The notes: generated from the sequence alone by a model not told the origin. A stretch of DNA of 64,000 nucleotides from Sporosarcina ureae DSM 2281 (GCF_000425545.1 NZ_AUDQ01000001.1:310001-374000), one strand, 5' to 3'. Numbered from the stretch's first letter, positions 46,959-56,303 are shown. Translations and numbers: made by a program.

Positions 46959-47372
46959 TTATTTGACTTCTTTTGTTTCTTGTACGAATGTTTCTCCACT
47001 TTTACGTGCTTGGATATCAATGCTATGTTCTGGGTACTCTTTTTCAAGACGTTCGTAGTATTTTTTACTAATTTTTTCAGCATCTTCTTTTTTCATGTCT
47101 TCGGTCACTTCAAAGTCCAGCAAGACGAAACCACCTGCATCTTCAGTAATGATTAAACTTACTTCCGATACCCCTTCTTCTTTCTCAAACTCTTCTTTTA
47201 ACTCATCATTAGAAGCCGTTGTATCAGATTTATCTACAGGTTCTTTAACAACATTTTCAGTAGGTTCGGTTTGTTCCTTGTCCACTTCTTTTTCGTTGTC
47301 AGTATCCGCGTTACATGCTCCTAATAGTAGAAGTGATAGACTAAGCGGAGCTAATATCTGTCTTTTTTTCAT
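46959..47372 (-). CDS. Small lipoprotein of unknown function
   Basis: 137 residues. Lipoprotein signal with lipobox LLGAC (Cys at 20), then a 45-residue Asp/Glu/Lys/Thr-rich linker, then a compact domain of about 70 residues (VSEVSLIITEDAGGFVLLDFEVTE ... AEKISKKYYERLEKEYP) with an alternating strand-helix pattern. Family not recognised. Expected to be tethered to the outer face of the membrane. AAAGGA lies ten bases before the ATG. Monocistronic. Confidence 0.85.
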   Translation of the reverse strand: MKKRQILAPLSLSLLLLGACNADTDNEKEVDKEQTEPTENVVKEPVDKSDTTASNDELKEEFEKEEGVSEVSLIITEDAGGFVLLDFEVTEDMKKEDAEKISKKYYERLEKEYPEHSIDIQARKSGETFVQETKEVK

Positions 47373-47586
47373 GATAAACCGATCCTTTCTTTTTGTTCAT
47401 TATATTGTGTATCCTATCATATTTGTAAAACCTTGGCAAAGAATTTTGTGCTATGCAATGTACTGTCAAACAGTTATGTGGCGAAAAGACTAGACTTGAA
47501 CATGACTTTCTTGACTCTTCTCTTCCGTCTTTTAATTTACAATACAACAGTATTCTTCACTCCATTCTTTTACCAACGTTCGCAAG

Positions 47587-47612
47587 GTTTTTGTAGGACG
47601 TGAAATGGGTAT
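47587..47612 (+). promoter_or_regulatory. SigmaB-type promoter
   Basis: GTTTTT, 14-base spacer, GGGTAT, matching the general-stress sigma factor consensus GTTT..-N12-15-GGGWAW; 37 bases before the stress-protein start codon. Confidence 0.7.
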
Positions 47613-47648
47613 GTTATATAAATCAACTATAAAAAGGGAGGCGATACA

Positions 47649-48278
47649 ATGGATGAACTCATAAGCAAGACATTTATTGGCGTATATTACAAGGATGCTG
47701 ATCTTCTAAGTAAGATAGAGGAATTAAAAGAAACGGGTTATATCGATGATAATATTTATGTAATCGCTAAAAATGAAAACGATGTATCCATGCTACGCAG
47801 TCGAACAGGCGTAGATGTGTACTCCGCATATGATACGTGGACAGATCGCTTTATAGGCTTCTTAACTGGCGAAAATCAGATCAAACAAATGATGTATGGC
47901 ATCGGAATGGACACGATTCAAGTAGACCGCTATTACGAAGAAGTTCAACACGGTGGTATGATGCTATATGTAGATGAAGGGTTGGCTTACAGCGTGTATT
48001 CGAAAGATGGGCCTTTCTCTACAGACGGATTATCGCCTAGTGCATCTAAACCTGTCGTTGATCACAATAGAACTACAGATCCATTTATTGAGGATACAGT
48101 ATCTGAACTGTCTTATGGAGGATATGAGCCTTTGCAAAACCCTCCACAACCAGAAGTTCTACAAGCAACCAATCGGGCCGATACAATTCAGACAAATGAT
48201 CTTACTTCTAAAGAAGAGGATGCCGTAGTATCCGAACAAATTGAGGATGAAGATCCTTCTACTTTCCCTAAAAAATAA
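47649..48278 (+). CDS. General stress protein, YflT-type N-terminal domain
   Basis: 209 residues, cytosolic. The first 110 residues resemble the YflT/GSP17M heat-induced stress domain (FIGVYYKDADLLSKIEEL, DDNIYVIAKNENDVSMLRSRTGVDV, YYEEVQHGGMMLYVD). The last 90 are acidic and low-complexity. Molecular function is not known for the family. The SigmaB-type promoter supports a stress role. GGGAGG precedes the ATG. Confidence 0.78.
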   Translation: MDELISKTFIGVYYKDADLLSKIEELKETGYIDDNIYVIAKNENDVSMLRSRTGVDVYSAYDTWTDRFIGFLTGENQIKQMMYGIGMDTIQVDRYYEEVQHGGMMLYVDEGLAYSVYSKDGPFSTDGLSPSASKPVVDHNRTTDPFIEDTVSELSYGGYEPLQNPPQPEVLQATNRADTIQTNDLTSKEEDAVVSEQIEDEDPSTFPKK

Positions 48279-48291
48279 TCATATTCTTTTT

Positions 48292-48324
48292 GAGCCTTTC
48301 ATTTCTACGGAAGGCTCTTTACTT
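48292..48324 (+). terminator. Terminator of the stress-protein gene
   Basis: Stem GAGCCTT/AAGGCTC followed by TTTACTTT. Confidence 0.65.
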
Positions 48325-48460
48325 TGTTACAACTTGTTTACAAAACACGATTCTTGTAACCTCTTCTTAATGTGAACGTAATGTTTCACTCTTAAGCTGT
48401 CGTGTAAGATATTACTTGCAGCTAGAAAGTGATATCTATTATTTCGGAGGAGAGTCATTC

Positions 48461-49144
48461 ATGAAAAAGTTTTTATGTTCAATTTTGATGGCATCAGCCA
48501 TGTTCGTTGGGTTCACTGGCGGGACAGCCGATGCAGCAAGTAAAGCTACAGCTAAAAGTGGTACATACATAACAGTACATAATGCAAACGTTCGAGCAAA
48601 TGCTGGAACACAACATAGAAGAGTCTTTACATTAAAAAAAGGTACACGCGTTCAACTGACACATCAAAAATATGCAGGTAAACAATTGTGGTATAAAGTA
48701 AAAATCAATGGTAAAAAAGGATATGTTTCAAGTTCTCTATTAAAGAGATCTACAGGCAAGGCAGTAGCAGCAGCTTCTCATACTAAAGGTGGAGGATCTG
48801 GTGTTGTGAAAACAGCAATGAACTTGCGCGGAATCCCATACCGTTTTGGCGGCACTACAACTAGAGGATTCGATTGCAGTGGATTCATCCAGTATTCATA
48901 CAAGAAGAATGGTAAGTCTGTAGCTAGAACAACAACCGGGCAATTCAAACAATCATCAAAAATTAAATCACCAAGACCTGGAGATCTAGTATTCTTCCAT
49001 AACACGTACCGCAAAGGAATTTCGCATGTAGGTATCTATGTTGGAAACAATAAATTTGTTCATGCTGGTGGCAAGAAGTCGGAAGTCGTCAGCCTGAATA
49101 ATCCGTACTGGAAATCTAAATTCAACAGTTTCAGAAGAATATAA
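48461..49144 (+). CDS. Secreted SH3-NlpC/P60 endopeptidase
   Basis: 227 residues from MKKFLCSILMASAMFVG; GGAGGAGAG lies just upstream, so the 15-codon extension is not used. Signal peptide 1-25, one bacterial SH3 domain at about 30-95 (VHNANVRANAGTQHRRV ... KGYVSSSLL), NlpC/P60 domain from about 108 with Cys in FDCSGFIQY, His in SHVGIYVG and His in FVHAG. Wall hydrolase outside the cell. The upstream region holds TGTTAC and nearby imperfect repeats but no full WalR box. Confidence 0.92.
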   Translation: MKKFLCSILMASAMFVGFTGGTADAASKATAKSGTYITVHNANVRANAGTQHRRVFTLKKGTRVQLTHQKYAGKQLWYKVKINGKKGYVSSSLLKRSTGKAVAAASHTKGGGSGVVKTAMNLRGIPYRFGGTTTRGFDCSGFIQYSYKKNGKSVARTTTGQFKQSSKIKSPRPGDLVFFHNTYRKGISHVGIYVGNNKFVHAGGKKSEVVSLNNPYWKSKFNSFRRI

Positions 49145-49149
49145 TCAGT

Positions 49150-49187
49150 AAAACGACCCGATGAACGTTCATCAGGTCGTTTTTTTA
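49150..49187 (+). terminator. Terminator of the SH3-NlpC/P60 gene
   Basis: Stem AAACGACC-GATGAAC/GTTCATC-GGTCGTTT followed by a T-run that runs into the stop codon of the convergent gene. Confidence 0.85.
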
Positions 49188-50744
49188 TTCAACGGAATGG
49201 ACTTTCCCTTGCTCATCTTTATAGATTACATGATGCCTTTCAAACTTTGTTGGAGAATCTAAGCCCGCAGCCGCAGCCACACGGAATAATCCTTCTCTCA
49301 TTGTCAATATATAATTTGTTACACGGAATTTCTTCTCTTCTACAACAAGTGCTCGCTGTAAGCTTTGATCTGTCGTGGCGACACCAGCTGGGCATGTATT
49401 CGTATGGCATCGCTCTGCCATGATACAGCCTACTGAAATCATGAAACCACGTGCAACTTGTGTCAAATCTGCACCTAAAGCCAATGCAATGGCTGCTTTA
49501 TCAGGTGTGATAATTTTACCTGATGCAATAATTTTTACTTGATCACGCACTTCAAATTTACGCAATGCATCGTCTAGTAGAATAAGAGAAGAACGTAGTG
49601 GTAAGCCCACACTATCCGCTAAGTCTTGATAGGTAGCGCCCGATCCACCTTCCGCTCCATCGAGTGAGATAAAATCAGGACCCATGCCTGTTTCAGCCAT
49701 ATACGATGCCAGTTCTTCAGCATCTTGCTTTCCACCAATGACTATTTTGATGCCAACAGGAATTCCGCCAGCATGCCGAATATCTTCAATGAATGAAAAC
49801 AGTGTCGGATAATCATGGAACTGTTTAAAACGGTTCGGACTATTAATAGAAGTATAAGGTTTTACATTTCGTATAGCCGCAATCTCTTCCGTGACCTTCT
49901 CCCCTTCTACGTGTCCTCCACGCATTTTTGCTCCTTGGGCTAACTTGATCTCAAACGCCTTAACCTGTGGTATATTTGCTTTCTCTTTTACTTTTTCAAT
50001 ATCGAACTGTCCATCTTCTGTTCGGAACCCGAATAACCCCGATCCAATCTGCGCAATAATGTCTGCGCCCCCTACCAAGTGATGGTCTGATACGCCACCC
50101 TCACCTGTGTTCATCCAGGCACCTTGCGCCATACCAATACCTTTAGATAGTGCAGTAATTGCATGGTCTCCGAGTGCACCATAACTCATACCGGACTGCC
50201 CCAATAAGCTACGCACGACAAATGGATGCTCACAATTTGGTCCTAATACAATCGCATCTTCCTCGGGTAACAACCAAGGCAATGTTGTCACTTCTTCACG
50301 ATGTTCTTTGCGCGAGAATAAATTGTCAGTTTCTACTTCATAGCGCATAGTTTTCAATAGATTATCATTATCTACACGCATTTCCTCGTTTTGTTTCGTG
50401 AACATGGCATTACGAATATAGTGACCAGGTTCCTGGTAGTCTCGTTTAGACCCAAAACCAATGATACTGTTTAAGTACTTCCCGGGCATCACCATATGTA
50501 AGTATTCTTCGCGGCTGAATGGCTTGCCGCTATTATCATCATTGAATAAATACTGTCTAACCTCTGGACCCGCCTTTTCAAATATATAGCGAACTCTACC
50601 TAAGATTGGGTAGTTACGTAAAATTGCGTGCTGTTTCTGACTTCGATCAAAAAAGTATAGAAAAATCCCTATACTGATTGCAATGGCTAATATAATCAGC
50701 ACAACCAATGAAGTTGTAAAATTGATGCCTTCTAACCAATTCAT
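49185..50744 (-). CDS. Membrane-anchored FMN glutamate-synthase-like protein
   Basis: 519 residues. One N-terminal transmembrane helix (about 10-30), then the FMN-binding TIM barrel of glutamate synthase large subunits (from about 150): SGMSYGALGDHAITALSKG, VKAFEIKLAQGAKMRGGHVEG, ISLDGAEGGSGATYQD, and the Fe-S-type cysteines in SVGCIMAERCHTNTCPAGVAT. Similar to Bacillus subtilis YerD. It lacks the glutaminase domain, so it is not a complete glutamate synthase; the physiological reaction is not established. Monocistronic. Confidence 0.9.
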   Translation of the reverse strand: MNWLEGINFTTSLVVLIILAIAISIGIFLYFFDRSQKQHAILRNYPILGRVRYIFEKAGPEVRQYLFNDDNSGKPFSREEYLHMVMPGKYLNSIIGFGSKRDYQEPGHYIRNAMFTKQNEEMRVDNDNLLKTMRYEVETDNLFSRKEHREEVTTLPWLLPEEDAIVLGPNCEHPFVVRSLLGQSGMSYGALGDHAITALSKGIGMAQGAWMNTGEGGVSDHHLVGGADIIAQIGSGLFGFRTEDGQFDIEKVKEKANIPQVKAFEIKLAQGAKMRGGHVEGEKVTEEIAAIRNVKPYTSINSPNRFKQFHDYPTLFSFIEDIRHAGGIPVGIKIVIGGKQDAEELASYMAETGMGPDFISLDGAEGGSGATYQDLADSVGLPLRSSLILLDDALRKFEVRDQVKIIASGKIITPDKAAIALALGADLTQVARGFMISVGCIMAERCHTNTCPAGVATTDQSLQRALVVEEKKFRVTNYILTMREGLFRVAAAAGLDSPTKFERHHVIYKDEQGKVHSVE

Positions 50745-50808
50745 AGCCCCACTCCTTTCTGTTTGTCTGTACTTTACCTGTACCCCTGATAAGCGGCTGA
50801 CTAAACGT

Positions 50809-50848
50809 AAAAAAGTCCTATTCCTTGAAAGTAATCAAGGAATAGGAC
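50809..50848 (-). terminator. Terminator of the S-layer gene
   Basis: Perfect stem AGTCCTATTCCTTGA/TCAAGGAATAGGACT, with TTTTTT on the minus strand. Confidence 0.9.
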
Positions 50849-50889
50849 TGGAGTGTTGCTATTTTGCTATTGTGTATGTCAAGCTTTGT

Positions 50890-53403
50890 TTATTTTGGAA
50901 CGTTTACTTCGATTTGCTTAGTAGCAATCGCGCTAGATTGTCCAGCTTTTTTCACGCTTACTACAACAGTGCCTTGAGCACCTTTATTAGCTTTACCAGA
51001 AAGCTTACCGCCTTCTACTTTCAAATCAGTAACAGCCGCAGAATCTCCGGAATAGCTCGTTGCAATCGTACCTAAAGTAATTTCATTTCCTTCGTTTACC
51101 ATATAAATAGTACCGTCATTTTTAATTAGAGGAGTAGCTTCTGATGAAGTCAATTTAATTCCATCTCCAGTTACTACCTGCATATTGAAATCTCCTGAAG
51201 TGATGACAGGTGTAGTCTCTTTAAACTCTACTGAAGATATTGACGGAGTTGAATTCACTACAGTAATCGTAGCAGTTGCTCTTGTAATATCTCCTTGTTT
51301 AATCAAGATATTCGTAGTTCCTGCTTCTTTAGCTTCAACAGTCAGTTCCCCTGTTTTAGCATCTTTTGTAACTGTTGCAACACTTGGATTAGACGAAGTT
51401 ACTTCGTATCCAGCACCAATTTTGTCGTCGCCTACATAAAACCCTTGGCTATTGTACTGTTTCCAAGCTAATGTTACAGAGCCGTCTTTTGAACCATTAA
51501 TAGCATCAATTGTCAAATCGTCTGAAGCAGATACTGTTTCTAGCTTTTTAGTAGCTACTGTTTTATCATCCGATACAGCAACCGCTATATTACCTAGAAC
51601 TGTATCACCAGATTTAACTTGGACAGTTGTTGTTCCAGCTTTAATCCCATTTACATTTACAGTAGCCTTACCTTCTGTAACTTTTAAAGGTTTTGTAGAT
51701 ACAGTAGCAATCTCAGCGTCTTTTGACTCGACAGTTACATCGCCAGCATACAAGTCACCATATTGGTCTTTAACTACTACATTAGTGCCTTGAGTTGCAC
51801 CTGTAATTAATTTAGTCTCTGTTGACGATAATGTAGCACTGCTTGCAACACGCTTACCAGCACCTACTGTAAGCTTTATGTCCTTCGTAACATCGCCAAC
51901 TTTTGCGACAATCGTAACTTCTCCAGTACTGATTGGCGTTACTTTGCCAGCAGAAGTGACTGTTGCTACGCTTGGATTAGAGGAAGTGAACGTTGCAGTC
52001 GAATCAGTTTTTGTTGCTCCGCTAAGAGTAATAGTTTCTTCGACTTTTACATCTACTGCACCGTCTTCAAGTGAAATTTTTCCACTTTCTACCGTTACTC
52101 CACCTTGCTTAACTGAAACTTTACTAATCTCAGAAACTGTATTATCGAAGTCTACCACTTTAACATCTACTAACTCTGACTCAACAGTTTTTCCATCTTT
52201 ATCCGTAACAATTACTTTGTAAGAGAATTTTGTATCCGCGTCAAGTGACTTCAACGTACCAGTCGCCTGCTCAGAGAACACATCAGTATTAGTAGACTGG
52301 AACGCCACCTTATAACCAGCATCCGTCAATTTCTTCATATCAGCAGGTTTGCCATCAACGTTAAACGCCAACTTCTGACCAGCTTGACCAGCATTCACTT
52401 GAGTAGTAGTAGCTGTAACTTTCTCTACTGTCAACTCGTACGTGAACTTGTAAGAAGTCACTACATCTTCTTCGCCTTCAGCTTCTGCTTTAGTCGTCAA
52501 GTGAAGAGTCATTTCTTTACCCGACGTTAGTTCGTTTTTTAGTTCGATTGTCGCTTTTGTACCGTCTTCGTTCGCTTTGAATGAAGCCAGTTCATTTCCT
52601 TCAATCTTTAATTGCTCCGCTTTCAACAGGTGCAAATTCTTACCTGTTAGCTCAAGTTGCTTTTCATCAGTTGCTGTAACTGAAGTGATTTCAGATACTT
52701 CTGGAGCTTCAGGTTCTTTTCCAGGTACTTCAACTTGAATTGTTTTGTAAAGGAATGAAGCGAATTGTGCGCGTGTTGTAGTTTCTTTTGGTCTGAAGTT
52801 TGGTGCAGCTGGGTTTGTAATGTCGAAGTAGTCTAATACATCGATGGCAGTACGTGCTTCAGCTTTCGCCTTATTCAAATCTACTACGTCTCTATCAAAT
52901 TCTTGTTCTTGCACATATGTTAATAAGCTCGTTTTATTCACTGAATCGAACGCACGAACCAATACAACCGCCATGTTTTCACGGGTAATAGATCCAGCCG
53001 CGCCTAATGATCCATCTTCATATCCTCTAAATACATCGTTATCCTTTACGATTGCTGCTGATTGCAACAATTCGTCATTAGACTTAGATGTTAAATCAGT
53101 GAAGCGTGGATTTGTTTTATAGTCAGTCGGAATTGTATACCCTTTTGATACAAGCCATTTTCCCATTAACTTCACTACGTCGGAACGAGTTAAAGTTTTA
53201 TTAGGCTTGAATGAACCATCCGGATAACCACTGATTACACCTGTTGCTGCTAGTGCATCAATTGCTTCCTTGTGTGAGTTAGTTTCCACAACGTCATTGA
53301 AGTCTGCTGCACTGACAACTGGTGCCACCGCTGATGCTACTAATGCCGCTGATGCTACGCCTGTTAGATACTTACTGTACTTCTTTTTTGATTGTGATTT
53401 CAT
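50890..53403 (-). CDS. S-layer protein candidate (SLH plus Ig-like domains)
   Basis: 837 residues. Signal peptide 1-32 (ending V-S-A-A), three SLH repeats at about 33-230 (TRSDVVKLM, TRENMAVVL, TRAQFASFL), a Thr/Val/Lys-rich region with Big_2-type Ig-like repeats (PSVATVTSAGKVTPISTGE, PSVATVTKDAKTGELTVEA) to the end. This architecture and composition (few Cys, many Thr/Val/Lys) are typical of bacillar S-layer proteins. With secA2/slaP and csaB nearby, it is the best S-layer candidate in the window. GAGGAGG precedes the ATG; a WalR box lies about 270 bases upstream, implying a long leader. Confidence 0.9.
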   Translation of the reverse strand: MKSQSKKKYSKYLTGVASAALVASAVAPVVSAADFNDVVETNSHKEAIDALAATGVISGYPDGSFKPNKTLTRSDVVKLMGKWLVSKGYTIPTDYKTNPRFTDLTSKSNDELLQSAAIVKDNDVFRGYEDGSLGAAGSITRENMAVVLVRAFDSVNKTSLLTYVQEQEFDRDVVDLNKAKAEARTAIDVLDYFDITNPAAPNFRPKETTTRAQFASFLYKTIQVEVPGKEPEAPEVSEITSVTATDEKQLELTGKNLHLLKAEQLKIEGNELASFKANEDGTKATIELKNELTSGKEMTLHLTTKAEAEGEEDVVTSYKFTYELTVEKVTATTTQVNAGQAGQKLAFNVDGKPADMKKLTDAGYKVAFQSTNTDVFSEQATGTLKSLDADTKFSYKVIVTDKDGKTVESELVDVKVVDFDNTVSEISKVSVKQGGVTVESGKISLEDGAVDVKVEETITLSGATKTDSTATFTSSNPSVATVTSAGKVTPISTGEVTIVAKVGDVTKDIKLTVGAGKRVASSATLSSTETKLITGATQGTNVVVKDQYGDLYAGDVTVESKDAEIATVSTKPLKVTEGKATVNVNGIKAGTTTVQVKSGDTVLGNIAVAVSDDKTVATKKLETVSASDDLTIDAINGSKDGSVTLAWKQYNSQGFYVGDDKIGAGYEVTSSNPSVATVTKDAKTGELTVEAKEAGTTNILIKQGDITRATATITVVNSTPSISSVEFKETTPVITSGDFNMQVVTGDGIKLTSSEATPLIKNDGTIYMVNEGNEITLGTIATSYSGDSAAVTDLKVEGGKLSGKANKGAQGTVVVSVKKAGQSSAIATKQIEVNVPK

Positions 53404-53675
53404 TAAATAATTTCCTCCTCTAGTTTGTTTGCGTGATTGCTGGTTGGTTGCAGAGCAGCATAAAAACCACTCTTTTACTCTTTTACTCTTATACCCTCTT
53501 TCACATTAAATAATCCTTAAGACTATTAAATGAATAAAGTATAGGAAAGGAAAGAATGATTACTAGGCGCTCAACTAAAATAATAACATACATTTCCTTT
53601 GTTGGTAATGGAAAATGAAGGATGCATTTCATATATTGTGGAACTACCAGCACTACGAGAGTGTACACCTTGCAT
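53404..53675 (-). other. Long leader/upstream region of the S-layer gene
   Basis: About 270 bases. Near the gene the minus strand carries GAGTAAAAGAGTAAAAGAGT direct repeats (about 53470-53490). S-layer genes often have long stable leaders. No gene here. Confidence 0.5.
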
Positions 53676-53692
53676 ATTACATTCAGATTACA
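53676..53692 (-). promoter_or_regulatory. WalR box upstream of the S-layer gene
   Basis: Perfect TGTAAT-N5-TGTAAT on the minus strand. TACACT (-10-like, 53660-53665) follows after exactly 10 bases, the same geometry as at the LysM-3D gene. Confidence 0.65.
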
Positions 53693-53757
53693 ACCTTGTA
53701 ACTGCGCAATAACAAATTAAAATATAGCTCGCCTACATCATATGTTACTTTTCATGA

Positions 53758-53763
53758 TACAAT
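53758..53763 (+). promoter_or_regulatory. Extended -10 element directly before the VanZ-family gene
   Basis: TGATACAAT (TG-N-TACAAT) ends six bases before the ATG at 53770, where no Shine-Dalgarno exists, hinting at a leaderless message. Confidence 0.4.
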
Positions 53764-53769
53764 CCCATT

Positions 53770-54246
53770 ATGAAAAAATTACTGGCTCTTCTCTTACTAA
53801 TCAGCATTTTAGTCGGACTGTCGATCTCATCCAGTCAGACATACGAACAGCAATCGCTTGTTTCCACACTACAACAATGGCTACCAGGCGAACCTGGCAA
53901 AACTGCTTTATCCACGTGGGAATTCTCCTATTGGGATAGAACTATCTCTATTGAAGAACGGGGATATTATCATTTTGTAGAATTCTTGATTCGAAAAGCT
54001 GCACATTTCTTTACATTTGGATTTTTAGCTTTAGTCATTTATTGGCTCTTGCCTAAAGGAAAGGCTCGTTTATTGTTAGCCGCTCTATTCACCTTCGCTT
54101 TAGCATGTGCTGATGAATTACATCAGTACTTTACAGGAGGCCGCACCTCGACGATGCAAGATGTTTATTTAGATACAGCAGGTGCTGTAACTTTTCTTTT
54201 ACTGCTAGCGTTAGTTCGTTTAGCCAGTCACTTACGTAAAAATTAG
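53770..54246 (+). CDS. VanZ-family membrane protein
   Basis: 158 residues, four transmembrane helices. VanZ signature: HFVEFLIRKAAHFFTFGFLALVIYWLL, then CADELHQYFTGGRTSTMQDVYLDTAGA. VanZ relatives confer low-level teicoplanin resistance in enterococci; the general function is unknown. No Shine-Dalgarno sequence is visible before the ATG. Confidence 0.88.
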   Translation: MKKLLALLLLISILVGLSISSSQTYEQQSLVSTLQQWLPGEPGKTALSTWEFSYWDRTISIEERGYYHFVEFLIRKAAHFFTFGFLALVIYWLLPKGKARLLLAALFTFALACADELHQYFTGGRTSTMQDVYLDTAGAVTFLLLLALVRLASHLRKN

Positions 54247-54338
54247 TTCCATAGTATCGTTTAGGTCTATAGTATTCCTAACGTTTTTACGAGCATAGTA
54301 CTCTGTGTTATGATAATGACGAAATGGGAGGTCGTCTA

Positions 54339-54638
54339 ATGAATAACTCGAGTGATCAGCTAATCCTTTCACTAAGCTATATTTCCATCCACCGAGTCGT
54401 GGATCGCATAGAACAAACGCACCAAAAGTCTTACCACACAATGTGCTTATTCCAAGATCGCATTACAACGTCGGAGCGCAGTTTCCCTCTGAAGCATGTT
54501 TTTGATGTATCCTATCGCCCTTTCTCTGGTCACACAGGATTATTTTATCTTCATACAAATGAAGGTGTTTTTACATTTGAAATCGAGGAAGAACCTGAAC
54601 AATTCATTTCATTATACAAACAAATACAATCAAAATAA
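54339..54638 (+). CDS. Conserved-looking hypothetical protein
   Basis: 99 residues from MNNSSDQLILSLSYISI; GGGAGG lies seven bases before this ATG, so an ATG five codons earlier is less likely. Soluble, with no signal. The pattern MCLFQDRITTSERSFPLKHVFDVSYRPFSG ... LFYLHTNEGVFTFEIEEEPEQFISLYKQI, of alternating strands ending in a helix, recalls a small PH-like fold; I cannot name the family. Follows VanZ in the same direction by 92 bases. Confidence 0.75.
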   Translation: MNNSSDQLILSLSYISIHRVVDRIEQTHQKSYHTMCLFQDRITTSERSFPLKHVFDVSYRPFSGHTGLFYLHTNEGVFTFEIEEEPEQFISLYKQIQSK

Positions 54639-54660
54639 GATATATATAAGGTATAATTCT

Positions 54661-54705
54661 ACGTCCTACTTCATATTTTGAAGTAGGACGTTTATACTTT
54701 TTGTT
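54661..54705 (+). terminator. Terminator after the hypothetical gene
   Basis: Perfect stem ACGTCCTACTTCA/TGAAGTAGGACGT followed by T-rich sequence. Confidence 0.75.
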
Positions 54706-54884
54706 TACAGGGTATATACAACTATAGTCTACAATGTATTCAATGGAATATTCGTAAAATGAGCATTTTTAAATGTGTTCATTTATTTATGACGTGATAT
54801 GATAGCATTACACTTCACACAATATAATGCATACATTAGAACTATAAAAAATACTAAAACTTCCTATATCGGAGGAGAACAGCA

Positions 54885-56297
54885 ATGGCAAAGGAAAATG
54901 AGATAACGGCTATTTATAGCAAAATTAGTGAAGCAAGAAGCGAAGGACGCTATGACTTAGTCATTACATGGGCAGAAGAATTATTAAATAAAGGTCTTTT
55001 ATTTTCAAATAATGAAGCTGTTTTAACCGCACATTACATTTGTGCGATCTCCCATTATTACACAGGTGATTTTGAAAAAGTTCTCTTTCATATAGAAGAG
55101 CATTATACACAATGTATTTTGCATGGCAAAAAGTCCGATTATATGCGTTCATATTATTTGCAATACTTCGTCAGCTCTTTCGCATTAGACTATGACAGAG
55201 GACAAAAGTTATTGGAAGACATGCTCTCCATTGCGATCGAGAGTGAAGATTATTCTTATGCCAGCATGGCGTATAATAAACTAAGTCTTCTTCACAATAA
55301 AAAAGAGCAATATGATAAAGCTTTAGAATTTGCACAGTTAGCCGTTTCTTTTGCAAAGATGGAAGATGTAGACAGAGAAATTTTATTGATTCGAGCACAT
55401 CTACACGTAATTGAATCTGCTATTAACCTACAAAATTCCCATCTTGCTCAGACTAGCCTTGATTTTTTGCGCCTGTTACCTACTATGCACGATCACCCGC
55501 GTGAAATGGCATTTCTAGAAATTTTAAAAGGTAGATTCTATGATTTAATAGGTGAGCCCGAAAAAGCTTTCCACTTTTACACGAAAGCAAAACAACGTGA
55601 GGAGAAATTGAGAGATTACTCTATACTGAAAGATATTCAGCAAAAACGAATTGTGTTGGCAGAAAACCTTTGTAGTTTTGATGAATTAGCAATCATTCAG
55701 AAGGAATATATTGATTTATTGCATGAAATCGAAGACAGCCGACTGGTAAAAGCAGCACTCGAATTGCAAATACGGTTACAAAGTTCTTCCAGCACGACGA
55801 GCGAAAACACGGATTATTTGACAGGTATATACAATCGAAAGTATTTAGAAGAAACGACTAATTTATGGTTGGATGAAGCCACAACGCCTAAAAAATCCGT
55901 TGTTTGTATTGTTTTTGATATTGATAATTTAAAATCAATTAATGACACATATGGTCATCTAGTCGGAGATGAAGCCATTAAATTTGTTGCGAACACTTCT
56001 ATCCATGAAATAAGGAAAGAAGATGTGTTAGCCCGTTTCGGTGGAGATGAATTTGTTTTAGTTATGCAAGGCATTTCTATGGCAGACGCAAAAAGAAAAG
56101 CTACTTTACTCGCTGGAAAAATTGAGTCCTTGTCATCTACTTCAGATGTTTTACCTATTCCAATAACGATCAGTATAGGACTCAGTGACAATACGAGACG
56201 TAATATACAAAGCTTCAATGAATTATTTCATTTAGCGGATCTCGCTCTTTACAAAGCAAAAGAGAACGGCAAGAACCAAGTCATTTCCTTCATATAA
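54885..56297 (+). CDS. Diguanylate cyclase with N-terminal TPR-like region
   Basis: 470 residues, soluble. Residues 1-300 are all-helical with TPR-like pairs (YASMAYNKLSLLHNKKEQYDKALEFAQLAVSFA, AFHFYTKAKQREE). Residues about 305-470 form a GGDEF domain: DYLTGIYNRKYLEE, IVFDIDNLKSINDTYGH, and the intact signature ARFGGDEFVLVM. The product-inhibition I-site RKED stands five residues before GGDEF. It should make c-di-GMP and be feedback-inhibited; the TPR part likely senses a protein or peptide (inference). GGAGGAG precedes the ATG. Confidence 0.92.
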   Translation: MAKENEITAIYSKISEARSEGRYDLVITWAEELLNKGLLFSNNEAVLTAHYICAISHYYTGDFEKVLFHIEEHYTQCILHGKKSDYMRSYYLQYFVSSFALDYDRGQKLLEDMLSIAIESEDYSYASMAYNKLSLLHNKKEQYDKALEFAQLAVSFAKMEDVDREILLIRAHLHVIESAINLQNSHLAQTSLDFLRLLPTMHDHPREMAFLEILKGRFYDLIGEPEKAFHFYTKAKQREEKLRDYSILKDIQQKRIVLAENLCSFDELAIIQKEYIDLLHEIEDSRLVKAALELQIRLQSSSSTTSENTDYLTGIYNRKYLEETTNLWLDEATTPKKSVVCIVFDIDNLKSINDTYGHLVGDEAIKFVANTSIHEIRKEDVLARFGGDEFVLVMQGISMADAKRKATLLAGKIESLSSTSDVLPIPITISIGLSDNTRRNIQSFNELFHLADLALYKAKENGKNQVISFI

Positions 56298-56303
56298 CCC
56301 AAA

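Noticed and set aside
46865-47083. 72-codon open frame at the end of the lipoprotein gene
   Set aside because: Overlaps the lipoprotein gene in another frame, runs through its terminator and has no Shine-Dalgarno.
48320-48400. WalR box before the SH3-NlpC/P60 gene
   Set aside because: TGTTAC is followed by TGTTTA at a four-base gap and TGTAAC stands alone; neither fits TGTWAH-N5-TGTWAH.
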